A DNA stretch of 64,000 nt from JAABRT01 sp038259155 (GTDB taxonomy: Bacteria; Gemmatimonadota; Gemmatimonadetes; Gemmatimonadales; Gemmatimonadaceae): NCBI GenBank assembly GCA_038259155.1, contig JBBSPE010000002.1:5902-69901 (forward strand), read 5' to 3'. Positions 24,952 to 35,701 of the stretch are shown here, one piece after another; the stretch's first letter is position 1; each line of letters opens with the position of its first letter. Below the pieces are notes generated by a model. That model did not search any database and was not told the DNA's origin. It saw nothing but the letters and a program-made list of their open reading frames with translations. The position numbers were made by a program, and so were the translations under genes.

Positions 24952-27300
24952 TCATTGCCGACCCGGCCCGCGACCTCGACGCCTCGTGTCCTCGCGCGCC
25001 TTGCGTTTGGCCTCCTGGGCAAGGCGCTCGAGCAGCGCATTGCGGAGCTCTCCTTCGCCGATAGCCTCGCGCAGGGCGTCCACGGCGGCGTCGATGACCT
25101 CATCGGGATCTCCGTCGAAGTCACGATCGAATGAACCGTCGCGCACTCCGTCGCGCACTCCATCAAGCACACCGTCGAGCGACCCGGTAAAGCGAAACCA
25201 ACCGCCATCGCACGACTCGGTGGGCTCGGCCCCTGGTTTGAACCACTCCTCCTGCGACTCGCCACACCAGCCGTTGGACAGCAGGCCAGTATTGGCGTCG
25301 ATGGTGCGCGACACCAGCGTCGGCGGCGCAACCCAGGCGCGATCGCGTTCCGGTGAACGCCAGCCCGTGCGCATGAACTGCGCCCACACGGGCGCCGCAT
25401 AGCGGCCTCCGCTGGCGGCAGCACCCAGCGAAGTGGGCGTGTCGGCGCCCAACCACACGCCGGTGATGAGCGTGGGCGAGTAGCCCACAAACCACGCGTC
25501 GGCTCCTTCATTCGTCGTGCCCGTCTTTCCGGCGACTGGTCCGCGCACACCGTATTCGCGCACCGCGTGTCCCGTGCCCTGATCCACCACCGAGCGCAGC
25601 ATGCTGGTGACCAGAAACGCATCCTCTACACTCAGCGCACGCTCGCGCACATCGGGAGCGCGCTCCCACAACACGCGACCATCTGCGGTTTCGATGCGCG
25701 ACAGCACGTGTGGCGTCACACGCCAGCCGCCGTTCGCGAACGGGGCATAGGCCGCCGTGAGCTCCAGCGGCGTGAGCGAAGCGGCGCCAAGGGCGAGTGA
25801 CGGCACGTCGGGCAGGGTGGACGTCACGCCGAGCGCGCGCGCCGCGCTGATGATGCGCTCGTTGCCGATGTCCTGCGCCAGCCGCACGGTGGCCGTATTG
25901 GACGAGCGCACGAGCGCGGTGCGCATGGTCATGCGGCCATCAAAGTCGTCACTGAAATTGGTGGGCGTCCACATGGTACGGCCGGATTTGATGGTGACCG
26001 GCTCGTCGGTGAGCATGCGGTTGCCGGCGTAGCCGTTGGCCACGGCCGCCGCATACACAAACGGCTTGAACGTGGACCCGACCTGACGACTCGCGAGCGT
26101 CGCCCGATTGAAGCCGCGCGCGTCCACGGCGCGACCACCGGCCACCGCGCGAATGGCGCCGTTGAGCGGATCAACGGCAATCAGCGCGCCCTGCGTGGGA
26201 TTGTCGCGCGCACCGCGCCGAGCGCCGTCCACACGCTTGGCACCCGCCGCAATCGCACGCTCGGCCGCCCGCTGCGCACGCACGTCGATGGTGGTGAACA
26301 CGGCCAAATCGTGCGACCGGTCCGCGCGCGAGATCACACCCGCGTCCTGCAGCGAATCCAGCGCGTCGCGCACCACGTCCACCGCCCACGTGTGCGCCGG
26401 CCACTCGGGACTCCACGCCCGCCTGGGCACGCGCACCGCACGACCACGCACTTTCGCGGCGGCCGAGGAGTCCATGATACCGGCAGTGGCGAGCACGCCC
26501 AGCACCACATCGCGGCGCGCCTGCGCACGCTCGGGATACTTGCGCGGCGAATACGCCGATGGCGCCTTGGGCAAACCGGCGAGCAGCGCCGCGTCGGCGA
26601 CGGTCGCCTTCGAGATGCTCTTGCCCAGCAGATCGCGGCTCGCCGCCTCGATGCCCCACGTGCCGTTGCCGAAGTAGATCGTGTTGAGATAGCGCTCGAG
26701 AATCTCGTCCTTGCTGAGCGCGGACTCGATGAGACCGGTGTAGCGGACCTCGAGAGCCTTGCGCCGCCAGCCACGTGTGGAGGAGGTGAGAAACGCGTTG
26801 CGCGCGAGCTGCATGGTGATGGTGCTTGCCCCCTCGCGCACGCCACCGGCACGCACGTTGTTCACCATCGCGCGCAGCACGCCACGCACGTCAATGCCGT
26901 GATGGTCGCGGAACCGCCGATCCTCCACCGCAACGAACGCCTCGCGCACGTGCACCGGAATCTTGTCGAAGGCCACGGGAATGCGACGCACCGGATCGAG
27001 CATGCCGAGTAGTTCGCCGTCGTGCGCGAGCAGCCGGTCACCGGCACGTGGGCGCCACTCGCGCAGTTCAGCCGTTGTGGGACAGCCGGCGAAGCCGCAC
27101 GTCTGCCACCAGGTCGCGCCGGTGGCCGAGGTGAGCGCGATCAACGCCGCGGCGCCGGCCCAGACGCGCCGATCCTGTCGAGCGCGCGCGGCCAGCGGCC
27201 GCAGGCCGTCCACGACGCGATCCGCCATGCGGCGCAGGAAGTGGAGCAGCTGCCCTGCCCGTGGGCGCGGTGCGCCACTAGCGTTCGGTTCGTGTTGCAT
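24952..27300 (-). CDS. Class A penicillin-binding protein (transglycosylase/transpeptidase)
   Basis: Inner-membrane bifunctional peptidoglycan synthase of 782 residues. One membrane anchor (about residues 47-64), a GT51 transglycosylase domain with catalytic Glu126 in AVEDRRFRDHHGID and REGASTITMQLARN, then a transpeptidase domain with active-site STFK (SRQVGSTFKP), SSN (RSSNTATV) and KTGTT (GKTGTTNEGADAWF). ATG 27300 is preferred because it is the last Met before the basic N-terminus; the frame runs 22 codons further up. The extreme C-terminus carries an unusual acidic repeat (LDGVRDGVRDGSFDR) and a calcium-loop-like DRDFDGDPDE, followed by an Arg-rich end. Confidence 0.93.
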   Translation of the reverse strand: MQHEPNASGAPRPRAGQLLHFLRRMADRVVDGLRPLAARARQDRRVWAGAAALIALTSATGATWWQTCGFAGCPTTAELREWRPRAGDRLLAHDGELLGMLDPVRRIPVAFDKIPVHVREAFVAVEDRRFRDHHGIDVRGVLRAMVNNVRAGGVREGASTITMQLARNAFLTSSTRGWRRKALEVRYTGLIESALSKDEILERYLNTIYFGNGTWGIEAASRDLLGKSISKATVADAALLAGLPKAPSAYSPRKYPERAQARRDVVLGVLATAGIMDSSAAAKVRGRAVRVPRRAWSPEWPAHTWAVDVVRDALDSLQDAGVISRADRSHDLAVFTTIDVRAQRAAERAIAAGAKRVDGARRGARDNPTQGALIAVDPLNGAIRAVAGGRAVDARGFNRATLASRQVGSTFKPFVYAAAVANGYAGNRMLTDEPVTIKSGRTMWTPTNFSDDFDGRMTMRTALVRSSNTATVRLAQDIGNERIISAARALGVTSTLPDVPSLALGAASLTPLELTAAYAPFANGGWRVTPHVLSRIETADGRVLWERAPDVRERALSVEDAFLVTSMLRSVVDQGTGHAVREYGVRGPVAGKTGTTNEGADAWFVGYSPTLITGVWLGADTPTSLGAAASGGRYAAPVWAQFMRTGWRSPERDRAWVAPPTLVSRTIDANTGLLSNGWCGESQEEWFKPGAEPTESCDGGWFRFTGSLDGVLDGVRDGVRDGSFDRDFDGDPDEVIDAAVDALREAIGEGELRNALLERLAQEAKRKAREDTRRRGRGPGRQ

Positions 27301-27384
27301 CACCGTGTTTCGACCCCGCTCCCGATGTCGAGTTTCGCCCACAACGCCGTGCGCGTCGAGCGCCACCTGTCCAACAACTTCTTC

Positions 27385-28572
27385 ATGCGCCCCACGGTGC
27401 GTGCGCCGGGACTGTTCCGTGGGTTCAGCGGCGTCCGGGCAGCCGCCGTCTGGCTGACGCTTTCGCTGCTGGCGGCCTGCGATACCTCCACCCCAGACGC
27501 GCGATTGTCCGCTTCCGCGCCAATCGCGTCGCCGGCCACGGAGGCACCCGTTCCCGCCTCCGTACGGTTGGACGCCACGAGTGGTGACACGGTTCGTCCC
27601 AGTTCTTCAGATCCCCGGACAACGCCGCCTGCGGCTGTGGCGAGCTCGACCGTGGCGGGCCGCTCCCAGCCCGTGGACAGCGCCACCGCCGCACGGACAC
27701 CCGACGAATACGGCCGCATCCCCATTCTCGAGTATCATCTCGTGGTGGACGAGGACGGCAGTTACGCTGTGAGCCGCGAACGCTTCCGGGCAGAGCTCGA
27801 CACGCTGTACGCCCGCGGCTACCGCCCGATCAGCCTGACCGAGCTGCTGGACAAACGCATCGACCTGGCGCGCGGGCTCTCGCCGGTGCTGTTCGTGTTC
27901 GATGACGCCTCGCCCAGCCAGTTCCGGTACGTGCTGCGCGACAGCGTGCCCGTGATCGACTCGAGCAGCGCGCTGGGCATCTGGCTGGCGTTCGCGCGCG
28001 ACAAGCCGGACTGGCGCAATCGCGGCCTGTTCTGCCTGCTCTCGGGCGCCGAGGCGGGCCGCTCGTTCTTTGGCAACAAGGGGATCGAGGGGCAGGAAAC
28101 CGCGTGGCGCTTCGCCAAACTGCAGCAGCTGGATTCGCTGGGCTTCGAGTTGTGCAATCACACGTTGTGGCACGCGCGACTGGACAAGTACGCGGACGGA
28201 TTCGTGCAGGAACAGATTGCGCGCGGCGAGCTGGCGATCGACTCCGCCATTCCGGGCTATCGTGTACGCGGCTTCGCGCTGCCATTGGGCATGTGGCCGA
28301 AGAATCGCGCGTTGGCGTCGCGCGGCTCGTGGACCGACCCCAGGTCAGGGCGCGTGGTGTCGTATGACTACGACGCCGTGTTCGAAGTGGCAGGCGGACC
28401 GGCGCGCAGTCCGTATGATGCCAAGTTCACCCCGCAATCACTGCCGCGCGTACCGCTCTTTCGGAACGCTCCGCTGTCCACCACGTTGCGCTCGCTCGAA
28501 CGCGACAGTCTTGCCCGCCGCTACGTCAGCGACGGCGACCCGAACACGGTCAGCGGCCGGCCGCGGCCATGA
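27385..28572 (+). CDS. Polysaccharide-deacetylase-like (NodB homology) lipoprotein
   Basis: A 395-residue lipoprotein: Arg-containing n-region, hydrophobic core and lipobox SLLAAC then Asp, followed by a Ser/Thr/Pro/Ala-rich linker to about residue 110. The catalytic-domain homology begins at IPILEYHLV, continues with FVFDDASPSQF (metal/base Asp pair), and ELCNHTLWHARL, the HxxxH zinc motif of NodB-type deacetylases. The C-terminal part is weakly conserved. Probable activity is deacetylation of a cell-surface or secreted polysaccharide. ATG 27385 is chosen for the lipoprotein signal; ATG 27325 lies 20 codons upstream. Its 3' end overlaps the end of the convergent AhpD-like gene by 23 bases. 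Confidence 0.82.
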   Translation: MRPTVRAPGLFRGFSGVRAAAVWLTLSLLAACDTSTPDARLSASAPIASPATEAPVPASVRLDATSGDTVRPSSSDPRTTPPAAVASSTVAGRSQPVDSATAARTPDEYGRIPILEYHLVVDEDGSYAVSRERFRAELDTLYARGYRPISLTELLDKRIDLARGLSPVLFVFDDASPSQFRYVLRDSVPVIDSSSALGIWLAFARDKPDWRNRGLFCLLSGAEAGRSFFGNKGIEGQETAWRFAKLQQLDSLGFELCNHTLWHARLDKYADGFVQEQIARGELAIDSAIPGYRVRGFALPLGMWPKNRALASRGSWTDPRSGRVVSYDYDAVFEVAGGPARSPYDAKFTPQSLPRVPLFRNAPLSTTLRSLERDSLARRYVSDGDPNTVSGRPRP

Positions 28573-29044
28573 GTTCGTCCCACCGGTCGACGGCGCGCCG
28601 CAGGTGGGGAATCACAATGCTGCCGCCCACCACGAGTCCGATGCTGAGTGTCTCGAACACCTCGTCGCGCGTGACGCCTTCCTCCGCGCATCGCACGATG
28701 TGGTAGGTGATGCAATCGTCGCAGCGCAGCACGAGCGAGGCGACGAGGCCGAGCAGTTCTTTCGTCTTGACGTTGAGTGCGCCCGTGTCGTAGGCGCGAC
28801 CGTCCAGCGCGAAGAACCGATTGATCACCAGGTTGTTCTCGCCGAGGATACGCGTGTTCATGCGTTCGCGGAACTCGCGGAACTCCGCCAGGGCGCGGGA
28901 CGCGTCCGCGCCAGCGGCGCTTGCGCCAGCGGCGATGGCGCCAGCGGCGATGGCGCCAGCGGTGGACGTCAGTTCGGGTGCCGAGGGATCGCCGGTGGCA
29001 TCGGGCGCCGGCGCGGGTGGGTGGGTGTCGTGGTCGGGGCTCAC
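28550..29044 (-). CDS. Carboxymuconolactone decarboxylase/AhpD-like protein
   Basis: A 164-residue protein whose last 100 residues are an AhpD-like helical domain with the redox motif CDDCITYH (CxxC plus His) and LVVGGSIVIPHLRRA, suggesting thiol peroxidase-linked or disulfide-reductase chemistry. The first 60 residues are Ala/Gly/Pro-rich and contain a repeat (AGAIAAGAIAAGAS) encoded by four 15-base DNA units. GTG 29044 overlaps the stop of the upstream TPR-like gene as GTGA; GTG 29053 is three codons further up. Convergent overlap with the deacetylase gene. Unlike the AhpD-like remnant at 7.3 kb, this copy is intact. Confidence 0.82.
   Translation of the reverse strand: MSPDHDTHPPAPAPDATGDPSAPELTSTAGAIAAGAIAAGASAAGADASRALAEFREFRERMNTRILGENNLVINRFFALDGRAYDTGALNVKTKELLGLVASLVLRCDDCITYHIVRCAEEGVTRDEVFETLSIGLVVGGSIVIPHLRRAVDRWDELMAAAGR
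28908..28967 (-). repeat. Four 15-base units in the AhpD-like gene
   Basis: Plus-strand units beginning GCGCCAGCGG occur four times head to tail: two identical (ending CGATG) and two diverged (CGCTT, TGGAC). They are in frame and encode Ala-Gly-rich linker repeats. Copy number may vary between strains through slippage. Confidence 0.85.
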
Positions 29045-29634
29045 AGCGTCCACTTGCGCAGGGTGGTCAGCGCCGTCTCCAGCGCCGCTTTCTGCTGCTC
29101 ACTGGTGGCGAGTGCGAGCAGCTGTTCGTAGGTCCGGATAGCGAGCGCCATGGCTTCCTTGTCCTGCTCGGCGCTGGCCAGCGAGGCGGCGTTGTCTGCC
29201 AGCGCGGCCTTGGCCAGCTGGTCGTCGGGAAACCGTTCGGTGACCTGCAGCCAGCGAATGGTGCGATCGCGCTGATTGCCCTCAGTGAGGGCCCACATGT
29301 GCCAAGCCCCACGGTTCTTCGGATCGGCGGCGATGGCGCGGTCGGCAAGCACGCCCACGACTTCCGGTCCCCGTCCGCTCAGCCAGTAGGCGTTGGCGAG
29401 GATGACAAGTGCACGGGCGTTGGTGGGTTGTTCGTCCACCACCCGTTCATAGATGGGGCCGGCCACTTCGGGCATTTCGCGCCACGGTTCAACGGCGGCG
29501 ATGAGGGCGTCGGCGGTGGTGCCGTCGCGCAGAGTGTGGAGGCGTTCCATGAGGACGCCCAGATTTCCGGAGCCTTCGTAGGCGGAAACGGCCTGCTCGA
29601 TGCGTGACCGGAGGTCAGTGGGTGGAGCGATCAT
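29041..29634 (-). CDS. TPR-like repeat protein
   Basis: A 197-residue soluble helical protein with tetratricopeptide-like repeats: IYERVVDEQPTNARALVILA, then VLADRAIAADPKNRGAWHMW, and later RTYEQLLALATSEQQK. These suit a protein-interaction scaffold; partner unknown. The frame is open 51 codons further up, but ATG 29634 precedes the first helix and the extension is Arg/Pro-rich and unlike it. Its stop overlaps the start of the AhpD-like gene (4 bases), so the two are co-translated. It diverges from rho, with about 560 bases between starts. Confidence 0.7.
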   Translation of the reverse strand: MIAPPTDLRSRIEQAVSAYEGSGNLGVLMERLHTLRDGTTADALIAAVEPWREMPEVAGPIYERVVDEQPTNARALVILANAYWLSGRGPEVVGVLADRAIAADPKNRGAWHMWALTEGNQRDRTIRWLQVTERFPDDQLAKAALADNAASLASAEQDKEAMALAIRTYEQLLALATSEQQKAALETALTTLRKWTL

Positions 29635-29895
29635 AGCGGTCAAATGTAGCGGGCGGACGCGGCGATCGGGACAGTCGCATGGCGGCCGACGGTCCGTCGG
29701 TGGGCGGACCGCCGTGACGCGGTCTGCAGCAATTCGTCTCTTTCGTGACGTGGGGTGGCTTGCGCGATTTGGCCCGGTCTGCAACATTCCTTGCGTCGTT
29801 GGCGTAGAAACGTCAACGAAGCGAGGTCAACGAACGTACAGACCCCCGAAGGTCCCCGGCCAGCCGGCGGAGTCCTGTCACGCGAACGGCGTGGC

Positions 29896-30166
29896 ACCCG
29901 CTCACGGGTTTGCACCTGCTGGTCCTGAGACGACGACGCAGTGCGTCGGGACATCCCCACTCGGTGTCAACGTCCCCTGCGAAAACGGATGGGTTCTCCC
30001 CCGTCCGCAGCACGACGGCCAGTAGCCCATCCGTCCTGATCATCAGTACCAGTTCCAGTCCCGCGGGAGCTTCTGCTCCCTCGGAAAGACTGATCCCGTG
30101 CGACATGCACGAATCGGCGCACCCGCGCCGAACGCCGGATCGGTGTATGCACGTGGTGCATCCACC
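29896..30166 (+). promoter_or_regulatory. Strongly structured rho leader (candidate autoregulatory RNA)
   Basis: Within the 559-base gap before rho, five hairpins can be drawn on the plus strand. ACCCG-ctca-CGGGT at 29896-29909; CGACGC-agt-GCGTCG at 29934-29948; an outer ACGGATGGG (29985-29993) with CCCATCCGT (30026-30034), enclosing CCGTC/GACGG; GGGAGC-ttct-GCTCCC at 30065-30080; GGTG-t-ATGCAC-gtg-GTGCAT-c-CACC at 30142-30166, ending 27 bases before the rho start. None is followed by a T-tract. rho mRNA is autoregulated by attenuation in E. coli, so a leader role is plausible, but this structure is inferred by eye. A short plus-strand ORF (29910-30197) overlaps the rho start as ATGA and could be a leader peptide. 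The rest of the gap, 29635-29895, shows nothing I recognise. Confidence 0.5.
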
Positions 30167-30193
30167 CGTCCTCCACGCCCCACGCAGTACAGC

Positions 30194-31879
<1,686 letters not shown>

Positions 31880-31914
31880 CACACGCGTTGCGCAACGAAT
31901 CGGGAGACCACGAG

Positions 31915-31945
31915 AAGGGCGGGCCATCGACGGCTCGCCCTTTTT
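31915..31945 (+). terminator. Rho-independent terminator after rho
   Basis: AAGGGCGGGCC and GGCTCGCCCTT form an 11-pair stem (one G-T) with a short loop, followed by TTTTT and TG. It lies 36 bases past the rho stop. A textbook intrinsic terminator on the gene for the Rho factor. Confidence 0.9.
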
Positions 31946-32092
31946 GTGGTCTGCACCCGCGTCGGACAACGTGCCCGCGGAAGACTCCCGCTAAAGCTCG
32001 CAGCGCGCGAGCCGATACCTCGAAGAGGACCCTTCGTGATCATCGATCGCGGACCTGCGCCACTGGCCGCTCCCCTTTTCCCGCTCATTGGC

Positions 32093-34255
32093 ATGTTTCG
32101 CTCTCTTACGCTCCGCGCCAAGATCCTGGCCCTCCCTGCGGTGGCCGGCATCGGTTTCCTCGTGACGCTGGCCGTCATCATGACCCTCGGCCTCAAGGCC
32201 CAAGGGGAACAGCAACTCATAGAGACGGGCTATTCGCCTGCCTTGCAGCTCAGCCAGCGTCTTGAACGTTCGCTGGAAGACTATCAGCGGGCGCTGCGCG
32301 ACGCCGTGGGCGCGAGCGACAACGCTGCCGTAATCGCCGCCGACTCGCTGTCAGCGAGCTTCGCGAGCATCGCGGACTCCCTGCGCTCGAATGCCGTGGT
32401 GCAGCCGGAGGCTGTGGACAGCTTGTCGTCCGCCTTCACGGAGTACGCCCGGGTGGCGAGAGAGACGAGCCTCGGGATGATTTCCGGCGACCTCGAACTC
32501 GACCTCGTGTCGGGCATGCAGGCCATGCGCTCGCAGTACGCGGCGCTCGCCGATACGCTGTCCTCCCGCACGATCACGGAAGAGGCGCGCATTGCGACGG
32601 CCTTCGCGACCGCCCGCACCCTGCAGCGTTCGACGCTGTACGGATCGGCCGGTGTGCTCGTGATCGCCCTTGCCCTGCTCGCGGTGCTCACCGTGGGCAC
32701 GCTGCGGAATGTGCTCGGCGCGTTGCGCGAACTGTCCAACGCAGCGAATGGCATCGCCATCGGGCGCATCGAGCAGAACATCGACATTCACACCAAGGAT
32801 GAAATCGGCGCCGTGGCCGACGCGTTCCGCGGCATGGTCGCGTACATCGGGGACATTGCACACGCCGCAGATCGTCTCGCGGTGGGGGACCTCGATGCTG
32901 CCACCGTCACGCCGCGCTCGGAGTCGGATGTGCTGTCGCGCAATGTGAACCGCGTGAGCGAGGCGCTCCGCACCGTAGTCGGTGAGATCAGCAGCACCAT
33001 TCGTGGCGTGGAATCCGGCAACCTGTCCACCCGCGGTTCGGCCGCCAAGGTGGAAGGGGCCTATGCGGACGTGATCAAGGGGACAGGCGCGATGCTTGAC
33101 GCCGTGAACGCCCCGATCGAAGAGGCGCGCACCGTGCTGGCGCGCGTGGCAAAGCGCGACCTCGCCGTGCGCATGGAAGGGGACTACAAGGGTGACCACG
33201 CGGCCATCAAGGACTCGCTCAACGCGGCGCTCGCCAATATCGGCGAGGCGTTCGCCTCCCTCACGTCCGCCGTCGCACAGGTGAACGCCGCCGCGTCGGA
33301 GATCGGATCGGGCAGCCAGGACCTGGCGAGTGGCGCGTCGGATCAGGCCGGCTCGATCGATCAGGTCTCCAATCGTCTCGTGATCGTTGGCGAACGGACG
33401 AAGGCCAGCGCTGCGGATGCGCATGAAGCGCGGGCTGCCATGGAGCGGGCGCGGACCGACACGGAACAGGGTGTCGAGCGCATGCAGGCACTCGCTGAAG
33501 CCGTGACGGACATAAAGAAGTCCGCCGACTCCACGGCCAAGATCGTCAAGACCATTGATGAAATCGCGTTCCAGACGAATCTGCTCGCGCTCAATGCCGC
33601 GGTGGAAGCGGCCCGCGCGGGTGACGCCGGCAAGGGCTTTGCGGTGGTCGCGGACGAGGTGCGCAGTCTTGCCATTCGCGCGGCCGAAGCGGCGCGCAAC
33701 ACATCCGCGCTCATCGAGGAATCGGTGCAGAAGACGGAAGTGGGCGTGAAGCTCAATGACGGCGTGCGCCGTCGTCTCGAAGAGATCCGGACCGGCGTGG
33801 AGCGTGCGAGCACCATGATGGCCAACATTGCCGACGGTGCGCGCGAGCAGGAGCAGGAGCTGGAAGAGGTGACGAGCGCGATCTCGCAGATCGCCCGGCT
33901 CACCCAGCGGGTTGCCGCGAACGCCGAAGAGTCGGCAAGCGCGGCGGCCGAGTTGCAGGCACAGGCCGGCGAGATGCACGACATGGCGTCGCAGTTCATC
34001 GTGGACGCCAGCGCCTCACGTTCCGAGTCACGCGGTGCGCACCCGACGACTCAGCCGTCGGCAGCAGCTGCGGCGCGATCTGCCGCTCCAAGCCAGCGCA
34101 AGTCACGCGCGGCCACGCCAGCCGTCGCAGCCGGACGGCGCGGCGCTACGGCGTCGTCACGTGTCACCGCGAAGCAGGCGGCCACGGCGCCGAGTGACGC
34201 CGAGAGCCTCATCCCGTTCGACGACGAAGACTCGGATATTTTCTCCGAGTTCTGA
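32093..34255 (+). CDS. Methyl-accepting chemotaxis protein
   Basis: Inner-membrane chemoreceptor of 720 residues. One transmembrane segment near residues 10-32, a helical ligand-binding domain of about 145 residues, a second membrane segment near 180-205, then HAMP regions (about 205-260, with a second HAMP-like GDLDAATVTPRSESDVL and GNLSTRGS stretch), and the signalling domain whose hairpin tip is NLLALNAAVEAARAGDAGKG. After the signalling helices comes a 75-residue Ala/Ser/Arg tail ending DEDSDIFSEF; there is no CheR-tethering NWETF pentapeptide. ATG 32093 precedes the membrane segment. Ligand unknown. No che genes adjoin it, so it must work with a remote pathway. Confidence 0.92.
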   Translation: MFRSLTLRAKILALPAVAGIGFLVTLAVIMTLGLKAQGEQQLIETGYSPALQLSQRLERSLEDYQRALRDAVGASDNAAVIAADSLSASFASIADSLRSNAVVQPEAVDSLSSAFTEYARVARETSLGMISGDLELDLVSGMQAMRSQYAALADTLSSRTITEEARIATAFATARTLQRSTLYGSAGVLVIALALLAVLTVGTLRNVLGALRELSNAANGIAIGRIEQNIDIHTKDEIGAVADAFRGMVAYIGDIAHAADRLAVGDLDAATVTPRSESDVLSRNVNRVSEALRTVVGEISSTIRGVESGNLSTRGSAAKVEGAYADVIKGTGAMLDAVNAPIEEARTVLARVAKRDLAVRMEGDYKGDHAAIKDSLNAALANIGEAFASLTSAVAQVNAAASEIGSGSQDLASGASDQAGSIDQVSNRLVIVGERTKASAADAHEARAAMERARTDTEQGVERMQALAEAVTDIKKSADSTAKIVKTIDEIAFQTNLLALNAAVEAARAGDAGKGFAVVADEVRSLAIRAAEAARNTSALIEESVQKTEVGVKLNDGVRRRLEEIRTGVERASTMMANIADGAREQEQELEEVTSAISQIARLTQRVAANAEESASAAAELQAQAGEMHDMASQFIVDASASRSESRGAHPTTQPSAAAAARSAAPSQRKSRAATPAVAAGRRGATASSRVTAKQAATAPSDAESLIPFDDEDSDIFSEF

Positions 34256-34268
34256 TCGCCGCGCGTCG

Positions 34269-35663
34269 CTACGGCGACGCGAATCGGTCCAACAGCGTCG
34301 CCGCAGCACGCATCCCCTGACGGAAGTTCTCCTCGGAGATCCATTCGTCAGGGGCATGTGCGTTCTCCCCCGGCAGTCCGAAGCCCATGAGCAGCACGGG
34401 CGCGCCGAGGATGCGCTCGAAATCGCCCACTACGGGAATGGACCCGCCCTCTCCTGTGATCACGGGTGCCGTGTTGAACGCCGCTTCGAGCGCAGCGACG
34501 CCGGCGTCGTGCAGCGGGCCCTTGAGGTCCGCTCGCCAGGGCCGTCCGCCGTGCATGGCCGTGACCGTGGCCGCCACGCCTTTGGGCGTGACACGCGCCA
34601 CGTGCTCCCGAATGAGCCCTTCGATTACCGCGGGATCCTGATTGGGCACCAGACGACAGCTCACCTTGGCCATGGCCACCGCGGGCAGCACCGTCTTGGC
34701 ACCCTCGCCGGTGTAGCCGCTGAGCAGGCCGTTCACTTCACACGTGGGACGCGTCCACAACCGCTCCAGCACACTGAAGCCAGCTTCGCCGCCGAGGGCG
34801 GGCGCGCCCACCTCCTCGCGAAATGACTCCTCGTTGAACGGCAGCGTACGCATCTGCGCGCGGACCGCGTCCGGCCACGCCTGCACCTCGTCGTAGAAGC
34901 CGGCAATCGCCACACGCCCCTGCTCGTCGTGCAGCGTGGACAGAATGTGCGCCAGCGCCATGGCCGGGTTCACCACTGCGCCGCCGTACATGCCGGAGTG
35001 CAGGTCACTGGTGGATCCCCGTACGTCGATCTGCACGTACGCCAATCCCCGCAGCGACGACAGAATGCTCGGCACGCCCGGCGCGAACATCGTGCTGTCG
35101 GAAATCACGACGCCGTCGCAGCGCAAGCGCTCGGTGTTGGCCTCGAGATACTGTTCGAGATTCGCACTGCCAACCTCCTCTTCACCCTCGGCAAGCACGA
35201 TCACGTTCACCGGCAGGGTGCCGCGCACCGCGAGGTGGGCCTCCAGCGCCTTCACGTGGAGGTAGAGTTGCCCCTTGTCGTCCACGCTGCCGCGCGCGTA
35301 GATGCGGCCATCGCGTACCTCCGGCGCAAACGCGGGGGAGGTCCACAGCTCCAGTGGTTCGGCCGGTTGCACGTCGTAGTGTCCGTACACAAGCAACGTG
35401 GGAGCGTCCGGCCGCGCACGGCGCCATTCCGCCAGCACGAGGGGATGACCGGGGGTCTCCTCCAGCGAGGCCGTGAAGCCCGCGTGTGTGAGACGCGCCG
35501 CCAGCCATTCGGCCGCGCGCCGACAGTCGCCACGATGCTCGGTGCGCGCGCTGACGCTCGGAATGCGCAGGAAGTCGAACAGCTCGTGCATGGCCTCGCC
35601 GTGGTGCGCGGCGAGCCATTGATCGAGATCGGTCGGTACGGTGGCGGCGGTGGGAGCGGTCAC
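34269..35663 (-). CDS. M20-family dipeptidase
   Basis: Cytosolic zinc exopeptidase of 464 residues. Metal-site motifs are in order: LLVYGHYDVQPAEP (His and Asp ligands), DDKGQLYLH, AEGEEEVGS with the catalytic Glu pair, and SDSTMFAPGVPSI; the dimerisation domain is interrupted normally (RGSTSDLHSGMYGG), and NAHAPDEWI near the C-terminus supplies the last His. It belongs to the carnosinase/Xaa-His dipeptidase-like group. The start is taken as GTG 35663 because the residues after it (TAPTAATVP, then DLDQWLAAH) match the family and the upstream frame is crcB antisense. It converges with the chemoreceptor gene 13 bases away. crcB lies 38 bases upstream in the same direction. Confidence 0.9.
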   Translation of the reverse strand: MTAPTAATVPTDLDQWLAAHHGEAMHELFDFLRIPSVSARTEHRGDCRRAAEWLAARLTHAGFTASLEETPGHPLVLAEWRRARPDAPTLLVYGHYDVQPAEPLELWTSPAFAPEVRDGRIYARGSVDDKGQLYLHVKALEAHLAVRGTLPVNVIVLAEGEEEVGSANLEQYLEANTERLRCDGVVISDSTMFAPGVPSILSSLRGLAYVQIDVRGSTSDLHSGMYGGAVVNPAMALAHILSTLHDEQGRVAIAGFYDEVQAWPDAVRAQMRTLPFNEESFREEVGAPALGGEAGFSVLERLWTRPTCEVNGLLSGYTGEGAKTVLPAVAMAKVSCRLVPNQDPAVIEGLIREHVARVTPKGVAATVTAMHGGRPWRADLKGPLHDAGVAALEAAFNTAPVITGEGGSIPVVGDFERILGAPVLLMGFGLPGENAHAPDEWISEENFRQGMRAAATLLDRFASP

Positions 35664-35701
35664 GGGATGTGGAGTCTGAGGGAAAACGGCGTGATGGGTG
35701 T

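Noticed and set aside
28908..28967. CRISPR-like array
   Set aside because: 15-base units without spacers, in frame inside a gene; no cas genes in the window.
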